In this document: in pieces, positions 6,801 through 11,812 of the stretch
How the letters are laid out: each line of letters begins with the position of its first letter
Numbering within the stretch: the first letter of the stretch is position 1
NCBI GenBank assembly: GCA_028565635.1
Contig: JAOXYB010050046.1
Location: 1 to 11,812 of the forward strand
Direction: 5' to 3'
Length of the DNA: 11,812 nucleotides
Source: Phoronis ovalis
Lineage: Eukaryota > Phoronida > Phoronidae
Made by a program: the position numbers and the translations under genes
Notes under the pieces: model-generated
What the model was told of the DNA's origin: nothing
Seen by the model: only the letters and a program-made list of their open reading frames with translations
The model's database searches: none

Positions 6801-9036
6801 CAGCGGTGTGAAATTTTACTGTGTGGAGCAGCTGAAAATTTAATTCTTCTTGGCCTGGCAACTTTTGTTTTTCTAGTCTTCTTATTATAATAAGTGAGAT
6901 TAGAAACCAACTCTAGTCAATGTATACACAAACAGAGTGTTATAATTCAGTGCTGAGCTAATTAAAGTCAGCCCCTTTTCTACAATAATATTTCCAAATT
7001 TCTTTTTTGACACTTTAATTCCATATAACGTTTAGTTTTATTAATGCACTTTCAGTAAGTCTATATTTATATCGGACTATCGCTTCATTCTTTTGCATAT
7101 GTTGATGTATAAATTATGTCACAGTCCCTCCGGCTCTTGTTAGTCATCACTACAGTAACACATATTTATCTCTCAGATGAAGGAATTGCTTATGCTGAAG
7201 TTCCTTACATATTTCAAGATTTGCAAAAATTTAACATTGTCCACTTAAAGGCTATATTGTGGTCCTGATTCTACGGGGATACTGGCAAACAAGTATTTAT
7301 TCTATTAACTGTTAAATTACGCATTTTGCAGAGAATGATATCTAGACATTCATATCCCAAACAGTACGTACTGATTATTATTACACATTGTGCTGTATGT
7401 TTTGTAATTGTTAACTCATGTTACCTATACTGTACATACTTCCTTCTAGTTCTTGATTGATCTATCGTAATCTATCAATTCTGCTTGAAGGTGTTTGATT
7501 AATTTAAAAATTTAACATTCACATTAGACTCATGGTTGCCATGAAGATTCTGTCTGAGGTTGCAGTTGCTATGGGGAGTGGTATGATAATATTGTGATAA
7601 CAAAAGTGTCACCTTGGTATCTAGATACAATTTAATGACCCCAGTATTTTCCCACTTCGCATCCTGTCCTGGTTTAATTTAACATGGCACTGCAATGTAC
7701 TGTTACTACAAAATTTTAGAATGTACAAGTTTTATGGCTATTTAAATAAAAACTGGAAATATGCATTTATACGAATATGTACCCTCAACCTTAACCTAGC
7801 ATACTGGGATTATTCAATACTGGCTAAGCTGGGAATTATCCTTTTTAAGATTTTTGAACACGGAATCCTATAGGTATCAGGTGATTTACGTGGATAGGGA
7901 AATAAGGACTTGCAGAAGTTCAACAATGAATCAAACGTTTGACATCTATTCCGATTACTAATAGACTCGGTCTAACCTAGTTGATGACCAGGGCATAATA
8001 ATGTCATATTGCTTTATATTAATGTAACGTGAAATGAAGGCAGATGTGTTTATTCGGGTGTATGAAGCATGTTCTTACTGCGTGTTTTTGTACGCATGTC
8101 TGTCTGTTGTACCAGCTTTTTGCTATAACAAGCATGTTATTATTATTATTCTTTGTTTATATCTTGTTTAGTTTTATTATAATTACTTCAAAATGTTACA
8201 TCATTCTGTATCTCCTGTATTTAAATATTGATCATGCCATAAGTGTTATTAATCCTTTGAGGAAAAGTTGTCTTGTCTGCAGTGTGGTAATTGTTTTCTA
8301 GTTTCATCCCCAGGTTCGATCTAAATGGTCTTTTAATCTTATGGTTTCTATAATTGTTTATATTGCATGTTGGGATAATTTTAAAATTGGAACTAACTAA
8401 GCACACTATTAAGTAGTTCTTTTATTGCCAAAAATCATCAATCAAAAAATGTTCTTTTCTCAATTAAGAGATTTACCCACTCTAGTACTAGCATACTTTT
8501 ACATTGATATGGAAGTTCTGATATGATAACAGCGAGATGATATGAGAGACTTTCAAGATTACTACCAGATGGCAGCTGATGTCAGCAAGCCTATACAGTC
8601 TTGCAAAAATGCTTGCAATCCTATATTTATGATACAATGTCGAGCATGCAAAATTTGCAATTGCACTGTATATATAGGAACATAAAAGCTTGGCCTTGCT
8701 GAAGGAGTGATTGCTTGTAATCAATCTTTCATCAATGTGTAGTACTGTAACAGTAGTATGTCTATTATAGTACTAGATGTGATATTCGAGGTGAAAGGAA
8801 CCTACTACTGCATATCAATTTTTGTCACTACTGTAATCACCTGTATTGATGCTGTTTCAGCTACCCCACCACCACCGCCACTTTCTACGCCATCTAATGG
8901 ATCAGCGCCACCAGGAGGCAGCAGTGCACAACCTCCCTCATCAGAAAGAGGAGCATTATTGAGTTCTATCTCTGGATTCAGTAAAGGAGGACTCAAGAAA
9001 ACAGCAACAGTTGACAAAAGTGGCCCCAAGATATGA
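718..9036 (+). CDS. PXK: PXK-like pseudokinase with C-terminal WH2 motif (3' part, 11 coding exons)
   Basis: The spliced exons are 718-869, 1180-1254, 1703-1807, 2147-2291, 2723-2847, 3037-3154, 3396-3474, 3834-3960, 4197-4280, 6409-6517 and 8861-9036. They total 1295 nt, giving 431 residues then TGA. Every junction keeps phase and uses AG/GT. Similarity to vertebrate PXK, recalled from memory, runs throughout, with blocks such as FNEKGTL, EACKNG, RGALLSSI and the terminal PKI. In order the fragment shows a linker plus kinase-like domain (about 1-290), a basic patch (about 325-340), a Ser/Thr/Pro linker, a PPPPP run (376-380) and WH2 (403-431). PXK proteins bind phosphoinositides through an N-terminal PX domain and act in endosomal receptor trafficking; actin binding is assigned to WH2. 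The PX domain and start codon lie upstream: human PXK is about 578 residues, so about 130 are missing. The kinase motifs are degenerate, so catalysis is doubtful. Confidence 0.95.
870..1179 (+). other. PXK intron, nothing notable
   Basis: A phase-0 intron of 310 nt with donor GTAAGG and acceptor TTGTTTCCAG. It is AT-rich. No coding potential, RNA gene or repeat was recognised. Confidence 0.85.
1180..1254 (+). CDS. PXK: PXK exon b: kinase-like N-lobe
   Basis: An exon of 25 codons between TTTCCAG and GTTAGT, phase 0 at both ends. It begins SDYGPDKFIPEKEL and ends ILPSFQ, matching the PXK block in which GPDK and a following ILPS-like stretch are conserved. Because its length is a multiple of three, skipping it would keep the frame. 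Confidence 0.93.
1255..1702 (+). other. PXK intron carrying a 58-bp tandem duplication
   Basis: A phase-0 intron of 448 nt with donor GTTAGT and acceptor CATGTTTCAG. Its only clear structure is the duplicated 58-bp unit at 1376-1493, listed separately. The rest is AT-rich with no coding signal. Confidence 0.85.
1376..1493. repeat. 58-bp tandem duplication, two copies
   Basis: Copy 1 spans 1376-1433 and copy 2 spans 1434-1491, with two more matching bases before divergence. I count two differences: C1384 versus A1442, and G1415 versus A1473. Each unit starts TGATATCT and contains TTTTCTTATTACAG, which resembles a 3' splice site. The high identity suggests a recent local duplication, by slippage or unequal exchange, inside the intron. 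Confidence 0.95.
1703..1807 (+). CDS. PXK: PXK exon c: kinase-like N-lobe
   Basis: An exon of 35 codons between GTTTCAG and GTAAGA, phase 0 at both ends. It reads HPYIYPITMSYANENGG then FNEKGTLRDYIYK. HPYIY and FNEKGTL are near-identical to vertebrate PXK. In a true kinase this region corresponds to the late N-lobe strands and hinge; NEKGTLRD matches the hinge/helix-D area. Confidence 0.95.
1808..2146 (+). other. PXK intron, nothing notable
   Basis: A phase-0 intron of 339 nt with donor GTAAGA and acceptor TATATTCTAG. It is AT-rich, and no repeat or coding feature was recognised. The open frame that begins near 1694 merely runs through exon c into this intron in the exon frame. Confidence 0.85.
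2147..2291 (+). CDS. PXK: PXK exon d: helix E and start of the catalytic-loop region
   Basis: The exon holds 48 codons plus one base of a split Gly. It reads AKVKQHFLKKYGQP and then ILETLKYLHEKGLPHG. The LKYLHEKG stretch is the helix that precedes the catalytic loop in kinases and is well conserved in PXK. The donor is CATG|GTAAAG. The His at the end (2288-2290) takes the place of the first residue of the HRD motif. Confidence 0.94.
2292..2722 (+). other. PXK intron, nothing notable
   Basis: A phase-1 intron of 431 nt with donor GTAAAG and acceptor CTATTTTTAG. It is strongly AT-rich towards its 3' end. Reading through from exon d stays open until a stop at about 2435, but the extra peptide resembles nothing in PXK and is not supported as coding. 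Confidence 0.85.
2723..2847 (+). CDS. PXK: PXK exon e: degenerate catalytic loop and DFG region
   Basis: The exon completes a split Gly, then reads NVHAGNIILENN followed by IKLLDFENTLLGLPSYY and a run to KKIQ. The catalytic-loop equivalent is H-G-N-V-H-A-G-N: the HRD Asp is Asn here, while the later metal-binding Asn is kept. The DFG triplet is D-F-E (2776-2784). The segment after it is short. The donor is CAG|GTAGAT, leaving phase 0. Confidence 0.95.
3037..3154 (+). CDS. PXK: PXK exon f: C-lobe, helix F region
   Basis: The exon follows TATTTTTCAG and reads SLELIDVYCFGQLLYEMTFG, aligning with the kinase helix-F pattern D-V-x-x-F-G-x-L-L-Y-E-M; the structural Asp of this helix is present. A cysteine- and proline-containing stretch follows (CYMLPPHCDPQI), which differs from what I recall of vertebrate PXK. 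The donor is ATCA|GTAAGT, leaving one base of a split Arg codon. Confidence 0.94.
3396..3474 (+). CDS. PXK: PXK exon g: C-lobe
   Basis: A short exon between TATTTTGCAG and GTAAGC. With one base from exon f it reads RSVIESILTTEACKNGLPTV and ends in a split Ser. The EACKNG motif is essentially invariant with vertebrate PXK. At 79 nt, its omission would shift the frame, so it should be constitutive. Confidence 0.94.
3475..3833 (+). other. PXK intron, nothing notable
   Basis: A phase-2 intron of 359 nt with donor GTAAGC and acceptor TATATACAG. Very AT-rich, with no recognised repeat or coding feature. Confidence 0.85.
3834..3960 (+). CDS. PXK: PXK exon h: end of kinase-like domain and charged helix
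   Basis: The exon completes a split Ser and reads LFSDVILPPTSKPVIKVPSK, then LKEAIKSGKELMEKRLHEEQKA. LFSDV and the KLKEA/EKRL/EEQK charged helix match PXK closely. This is the last part of the kinase-like fold plus a helix likely to be amphipathic or coiled. The donor is GCA|GTAAGT, phase 0. Confidence 0.94.
4197..4280 (+). CDS. PXK: PXK exon i: basic patch
   Basis: An exon of 28 codons between CAATTGCCAG and GTAATA, phase 0 at both ends. It reads LHQIRRRSKAQSYHMSEEEK and then KKRRKSKK. The HQxRRxxxAQS and SEEExKKR blocks match vertebrate PXK. The polybasic run could be a nuclear-localisation or acidic-lipid-binding segment; the sequence cannot distinguish these. The longer open frame at 4166-4519 is a different frame. 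Confidence 0.92.
4869..5376. mobile_element. Putative non-autonomous repeat element with inverted ends (MITE-like)
   Basis: The left end CAATCCCGGG (4869-4878) is the exact reverse complement of the right end CCCGGGATTG (5367-5376). A second matched block just inside, TACTTG on the left and CAAGTA on the right, lies at slightly different spacing. The interval is about 508 nt and visibly more GC-rich than the surrounding intron. It contains a 15-bp direct repeat and no convincing protein. I could not define a target-site duplication, and a copy of GACCCAGGGT lies both inside (4911-4920) and just outside (5399-5408), so the true right boundary may be further right, near 5450. The family name is unknown to me. 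Confidence 0.55.
4956..5002. repeat. 15-bp direct repeat inside the putative element
   Basis: The string AAAAATATACCCTGT occurs at 4956-4970 and again at 4988-5002, a 32-nt offset, with partly similar sequence between. A related TATGACCCTGTGG lies just upstream at about 4928-4940. This suggests internal subrepeats typical of non-coding mobile or satellite-like DNA. Confidence 0.8.
5535..6222 (-). pseudogene. Decayed minus-strand coding remnant, family unidentified
   Basis: On the minus strand two long, protein-like frames follow each other. The first, from about 6222 with ATG at 6196-6198, reads MEEMQLLIKHYTGIWCVEQN and on to HSEWKRW. It has a stop at 6073-6075 and reaches another at 5950-5952. 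Near 5953-5966 a one-base shift leads into a second frame that begins GHLGDEFVYLAELATSS. That frame contains stops at 5898-5900, 5727-5729 and 5718-5720, then TEELTDDRNTIGRYIEIRD, and ends at 5535-5537. Composition is rich in Glu, Lys, Leu and Asn and suggests helices. Four or more stops plus the frameshift make it non-functional. It sits intronless inside a PXK intron on the opposite strand, as expected for a retrocopy or transposon relic. I recognise no family. The plus-strand open frame at 5599-5961 is probably its antisense shadow. Confidence 0.5.
6409..6517 (+). CDS. PXK: PXK exon j: Ser/Thr/Pro-rich linker
   Basis: The exon follows TTTTTTCTTCAG and reads KSVADDALNEENGVSD, then SKSSASTTAPATPTTPTVP, ending with the first base of a split Ala (donor CCAG|GTAAAT). 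It is a low-complexity, probably disordered linker comparable to the Ser/Pro-rich stretch before WH2 in vertebrate PXK. Primary similarity is weak, so support comes from position, splice sites and phase with both neighbours. Confidence 0.85.
6518..8860 (+). other. Largest PXK intron (2.3 kb), mostly featureless
   Basis: A phase-1 intron with donor GTAAAT and acceptor GATGCTGTTTCAG. It is AT-rich with scattered short hydrophobic open frames, for example 8044-8301, that look like composition artefacts. One in-phase candidate alternative last exon at 7177-7268 is discussed under findings. I saw no RNA gene or bounded mobile element. Confidence 0.8.
8861..9036 (+). CDS. PXK: PXK last coding exon: proline run, WH2 motif and stop
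   Basis: After GCTGTTTCAG the exon completes a split Ala and reads TPPPPPLSTPSNG, then a Gly/Ser/Pro linker. It then gives RGALLSSISGFSKGG and LKKTATVDKSGPKI, ending in TGA at 9034-9036. The terminal segment has the WH2 layout: an amphipathic LLxxI helix, then an LKKT core (8992-9003), then D-K-S-x-P, as in WASP/WIP-family actin monomer binders. The proline run just before it is a possible profilin, SH3 or EVH1 ligand. The longer open frame starting at ATG 8758 simply extends this exon upstream through the intron end. Confidence 0.96.
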
Positions 9037-9096
9037 TTTCTTCAATCAACAAGTACCGTAATTATAAATCAGATTCCAGATACTAATATTAAGAAA

Positions 9097-9102
9097 AATA
9101 AA
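9097..9102 (+). terminator. Proximal polyadenylation signal of PXK (candidate)
   Basis: AATAAA lies 61 nt after the TGA. If used, it would give a very short 3' UTR of roughly 80-90 nt. A distal signal at 9651-9656 competes with it, so alternative polyadenylation is plausible but not shown. Confidence 0.5.
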
Positions 9103-9634
9103 CCCATGTATTACCTTTAATCTGCATCTGTTCTTAACCAGACTATACTGACCATTTCAGTAGCAAGCATTTTAACAAATCAGTTCATAAAACACATCAT
9201 TTTTTATTGCTAAATATTTGTATATAGTGTAAAGAAATATGCAGGAAATATTTCTTAAAATCAAAACTGGTTCTTAAAATTTTAATTATCTTTGTGGGCT
9301 TGGTGCATAATACTTGAGATGCGACAGTATTGTAAAGTTACATGATACCAATGACCACCATCAGGAAGACATAGAATCTGATGAGATCAGTGAAAGATGT
9401 ATTTTGTATAGACATTATTGTACAACTGTTAAAATGTATAAAGCACGTGTTGTCTTATGACCTGTCATAACTACAATATATGTACATGATTGCTAGCTTG
9501 TAGCACATCACAATGATTTAGGTACGAGTTTGATATAAAAATGTATTAAAAGTAAAATGTTATAATATTAATACGAAATTATGTTTTTGATTTAAGGAAA
9601 AAATCTGTGTGATTATGAATTTACCAAATGTGAC

Positions 9635-9658
9635 AATTTATTTTATAAAAAATAAATT
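9635..9658. terminator. Palindromic two-strand polyadenylation site
   Basis: AATTTATTTT (9635-9644) and AAAATAAATT (9649-9658) are perfect reverse complements separated by ATAA. The right arm carries AATAAA for the plus strand (9651-9656) and the left arm carries AATAAA for the minus strand (9642-9637). The site lies about 615 nt past the PXK stop and about 600 nt past the transporter stop, so one site could end both transcripts. Sequence supports the signals; use is inferred. Confidence 0.6.
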
Positions 9659-9765
9659 TTAAAAACAAATACTAATAGACTATACGTAATTAATTTAACC
9701 TTTTCTGTGAATTCTCACAATTTTTTGGAATGCTTTTAGTAGTACAATTGCACAAAAATTTCAAA

Positions 9766-9803
9766 CTGGTGCAGTAACCCCTACCTGGTGCAGCAACCCC
9801 TAC
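9766..9803. repeat. 19-bp tandem duplication, two copies
   Basis: CTGGTGCAGTAACCCCTAC (9766-9784) is followed immediately by the same 19 bases with one T-to-C change (9785-9803). It lies in the gap between the two stops, within the likely 3' UTR of the minus-strand gene. No function is evident. Confidence 0.92.
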
Positions 9804-10238
9804 ATCTATGCATAATCTGATGGACTTTCACTAAGATGCGCAAAATACATGTTTGAAACAACATGGCATAATTGCACACCATCATGATTGTCATGTGAAA
9901 CTAAATGTTTCCATCATGCACAGTTTGTAAATGAATAATGAGTTTTCCATTTACTGCTCTATTCCATTCACAAAAAACAGTTCAAAGCAATATCCTTATA
10001 TGGAAATCTAATCATGATGACTGAATTGACAAGTGTGCCTGTATATAGATAGTTTTGTGCTGCGGATAGCCAAAATCTCTTGATTAGTGAATGTGACCAA
10101 TGATATTCTTTGCAGTGACTGATAGTGAGGTGACACCATGTCACATTACTGGTCTGTTTGATGACAGCACTATCTGCGTACACAAATCTTCCATACGCTG
10201 TTAAGAGAACCATGTCCTGGACTGGTTACTAACTCTTT

Positions 10239-10372
10239 TTAGCAACATGGTGACCATGACTTTTTAAATAAATGTTGCACCTCTTCCAGAGATTTGCCTT
10301 TGGTTTCGGGTAAAATGAAGTAGAATACTAGGAATCCAATCAAAGCAAGGCCAGCATACAGATAAAAAGCAC
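10239..10372 (-). CDS. SLC2A13: SLC2A13-like last coding exon: TM12 and C-terminal tail
   Basis: On the minus strand, TTTATAG precedes GT, which completes a split Gly. The exon reads [20 protein letters not shown] (TM12), then [15 protein letters not shown], and ends KKSWSPCC followed by TAA at 10241-10239. PETKG is the hallmark at the cytosolic end of TM12 in sugar porters. The tail after PETKG is only about 18 residues, shorter than I recall for human HMIT. The terminal Cys-Cys may be a lipidation site, which is speculative. Confidence 0.94.
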
Positions 10373-11643
10373 CTATAAAGTAAATATTGCAACAGTTTAC
10401 AAATATTCGTAGTATCGGACACAGGAAATGTGCATCTTCGCTCTATCTTTATAAACACACATTTTGTATTTAAAACAGGACCACCTTATTTTCTGAAGAT
10501 GCATTTCTTGTTGGCCTGGTGCTAATTGCTTAATTTAGATAGGGAGTTTGTACCTAACTTCTGGTCTGGAAATTTCATGCAAAACATTACGTTAATAATG
10601 CACAGGAGCACTTACATACATATCACTTATGTGAACATGTACCCTAATTTTTCACATATATTGACTGCTCTAATATTACAAAGTAAAGCACAGAACATAC
10701 CATATCTTGTTAGCGCCTCCGTTAATGTGAGAAATGTCATTGAAATCAGAAGATTGAACAACCAGTTAGTTGCTGTTGCCAGTGAAGCTCCTGTACTGCG
10801 TGCCCACAAAGGGTAAATTTCAGAGTTGATTGTCCATGGCATGGGCCCCATACCTACATAAGCAACATATATAAAGTTACTATTAGATGACAACATTCAA
10901 GTTCACTCTCCACATATATACAAAGTTAATATTTATAATAATGTTATACAGATTAACTTTTTCACTGGTGATTAAAAATGTCATAACATTCTAGTTTAAT
11001 TCCTGTAATTTCATGTTATCTTTGATACTAACTTTTTAATGATTTGTTAAAATGGTTTGTTTACTTACCAGGTGCAAAGAAAGCTAAGTAGGCAACAAGA
11101 CCTACAATAGCCATCCAAGAAAATGGTGTTGGACAATAATTATATGCCCATGCTATATCCTGTGGAAGCTCCGTACTATTACACAGGCCAACAGTGGATG
11201 AATACGGATTATTCTGGTTAGTTGGTAAACATGTCGCATTAAGGATGGAACTGTTCCCGAGATCAATATAGCAAAATCCACAATCCTTCCTGTTCATGCA
11301 CTGATCACATGTCCTATGAGGTGCAAAGTATTACAATACAAGACTAATTTTGGTATCATTATGACAAGATAGGAATAATTTTCACGTACTTGGTGAAACT
11401 ACCAGTCACAAATCCACACTGCTTTACTTTGTTTAGATGCTGGAGACAATTTGGAACTTGCAACAAAAAAGGGTTCTGTCGTTAATATTGCTGTAAAAAA
11501 TCACTGGCAAAGGCTCAGCAATACTTACTTTAATTTACTGCAAATTGAGCCAATAGCTGAAGGATTAACTAAGTTAATGTCTGGTGAGTGATTTGCTGCC
11601 AATTGAAACCCAACGCCAAGGAATACCAAGCCAAGTATGGTAC
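10239..11643 (-). CDS. SLC2A13: SLC2A13/HMIT-like proton myo-inositol cotransporter (3' part, 4 exons)
   Basis: The minus-strand exons in transcript order are 11643-11529, 11313-11069, 10853-10701 and 10372-10239. They give about 215 residues and then TAA, with AG/GT sites and phase kept at all three junctions. The fragment covers TM9 (about 2-17), a large cysteine-rich extracellular loop (about 18-100), TM10 (about 103-120), the [13 protein letters not shown] signature, TM11 and TM12, the PETKG signature (about residues 193-197) and a short tail. Large loop 9 with this cysteine pattern separates HMIT from ordinary GLUTs. The family couples H+ to myo-inositol uptake across plasma or internal membranes. 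The N-terminal eight membrane segments lie beyond the right edge. Substrate is inferred from family; a related inositol or sugar transporter is possible. Confidence 0.92.
10373..10700 (-). other. Intron of the SLC2A13-like gene, nothing notable
   Basis: A phase-1 intron of 328 nt with minus-strand donor GTATGTT and acceptor CTTTATAG. The plus-strand open frame at 10526-10816 crosses from this intron into the antisense of the next exon and is a shadow. Confidence 0.85.
10701..10853 (-). CDS. SLC2A13: SLC2A13-like exon: PMPW/SEIYP signature and TM11
   Basis: The minus-strand exon follows TTATGTAG, completes a split Gly, and reads [20 protein letters not shown], then [19 protein letters not shown] and TRYG. 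GPxPWxxxxEIxPxxxR is a family-wide signature of sugar porters, and [13 protein letters not shown] is nearly identical to vertebrate HMIT. The donor is ATG|GTATGT. The helix after the signature is TM11. Confidence 0.95.
11069..11313 (-). CDS. SLC2A13: SLC2A13-like exon: cysteine-rich extracellular loop and TM10
   Basis: The minus-strand exon begins after CCTCATAG with one base that completes a Lys codon. It reads [19 protein letters not shown], then NSSILNATC and LCNSTEL, then [19 protein letters not shown], ending FFAPG before GTAAGTAA. DCGFCY and WAYN-CPTP-SW match vertebrate HMIT. There are three N-glycosylation sequons (NSS, NAT, NST) and seven cysteines here, with an eighth in the preceding exon. 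Confidence 0.95.
11314..11528 (-). other. Intron of the SLC2A13-like gene
   Basis: A phase-2 intron of 215 nt with minus-strand donor GTAAGTAT and acceptor CCTCATAG. It contains nothing else that I recognise. Confidence 0.85.
11529..11643 (-). CDS. SLC2A13: SLC2A13-like exon: TM9 and start of extracellular loop
   Basis: The minus-strand exon follows CTTTCAG. It begins with two bases of a codon split with an exon outside the window, then reads [19 protein letters not shown], then [18 protein letters not shown] with a split Lys. The hydrophobic start fits TM9. NHS is a further sequon, though the following Pro lowers the chance of use. Similarity to the family is moderate; phase and splice sites join it cleanly to the next exon. 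Confidence 0.85.
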
Positions 11644-11812
11644 CTGAAAGTAGTAACACTATACATCAAGCACTGTAAATGGGTTAAAAATTAAGGCGTA
11701 AATAATCAACATTAACAATTACTAGTATTTATTGAAATTTCCAGAAATTTGATGAAAAGTTCAAAAATGAAGTTAAAAGGCCATTTAGAGGTTATCTTAG
11801 CTGATTTTGAGG
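11644..11812 (-). other. Intron at window edge (SLC2A13-like gene)
   Basis: The sequence upstream of the TM9 exon on the minus strand is AT-rich and shows no transporter-like peptide, so the next exon, ending in phase 1, lies beyond the window. Confidence 0.7.

Larger units (their letters stand above)
9037..10238. other. Shared 3' UTR / intergenic zone between convergent genes
   Basis: The 1.2 kb between the PXK stop and the SLC2A13-like stop should hold both 3' UTRs. Polyadenylation hexamers on the plus strand are AATAAA at 9097-9102 and 9651-9656, with the variant ATTAAA at 9545-9550. The first AATAAA on the minus strand downstream of the transporter stop is at 9642-9637. A two-copy 19-bp repeat lies at 9766-9803. 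No further gene is visible. Confidence 0.8.

Noticed and set aside
8044-8301. 85-codon hydrophobic plus-strand open frame in the large intron
   Set aside because: Its Leu/Phe/Ile/Tyr-rich composition is what T-rich DNA gives by chance, and no splice sites join it to PXK in phase.
8758-8860. Possible alternative start and N-terminal extension of the last PXK exon
   Set aside because: The in-frame sequence before 8861 is intron, ending in a strong acceptor. The hydrophobic peptide it encodes has no counterpart in PXK.
9203-9208. A further minus-strand AATAAA as end of the transporter transcript
   Set aside because: It lies more than 1 kb past the transporter stop and deep inside the PXK 3' UTR, while the palindromic site at 9637-9642 comes first.
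1-11812. tRNA, rRNA, CRISPR, prokaryotic operon or viral genes
   Set aside because: I saw no cloverleaf, array of spaced repeats, Shine-Dalgarno-led gene series or viral protein; the window is explained by two intron-containing animal genes plus repeats.

Overview
This is a eukaryotic, intron-rich, AT-rich window holding parts of two convergent protein-coding genes and no prokaryote-style operon. All exon calls rest on translated similarity to families I recognise, canonical AG/GT splice sites and unbroken reading phase across each junction. The organism looks like an invertebrate animal, probably a lophotrochozoan and perhaps a bivalve mollusc. That guess rests on the divergence of the two proteins from vertebrate versions, the short exons with AT-rich introns, and a GC-rich repeat of a style I associate with marine invertebrate genomes. 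It is an inference, not a demonstrated identification.

Plus strand, 718-9036: the 3' part of a PXK-like gene (PX-domain serine/threonine kinase-like protein), with eleven coding exons and about 431 residues to the stop. The N-terminal PX domain and the start lie upstream of the window. Present are the kinase-like domain with degenerate catalytic motifs, a basic Lys/Arg patch, a Ser/Thr/Pro linker, a proline run and a C-terminal WH2 actin-binding motif with a canonical LKKT core. Two introns exceed 2 kb. The first (4281-6408) carries a likely non-autonomous repeat element with inverted ends (about 4869-5376) and a decayed minus-strand coding remnant (about 5535-6222). The second (6518-8860) is largely featureless but contains one in-phase candidate alternative last exon. 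A smaller intron holds a 58-bp tandem duplication.

Minus strand, 11643-10239: the last four coding exons of a sugar-transporter-family gene closest to SLC2A13/HMIT, the proton/myo-inositol cotransporter. They encode about 215 residues: membrane segments 9 to 12 by family numbering, the cysteine-rich glycosylatable extracellular loop, the PMPW/SEIYP and PETKG signatures, and a short tail ending in two cysteines.

The two genes meet tail to tail. Near the middle of the roughly 1.2-kb gap between the stops, a perfect 10-bp inverted repeat places one AATAAA on each strand, so it could serve both genes as a shared bidirectional polyadenylation site. No functional link between the genes is evident. 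I found no RNA gene, CRISPR array or new multi-gene system. The points most worth following are the WH2 motif, the PSI-like cysteine pattern in the transporter loop, the palindromic polyadenylation site and the unidentified coding remnant.
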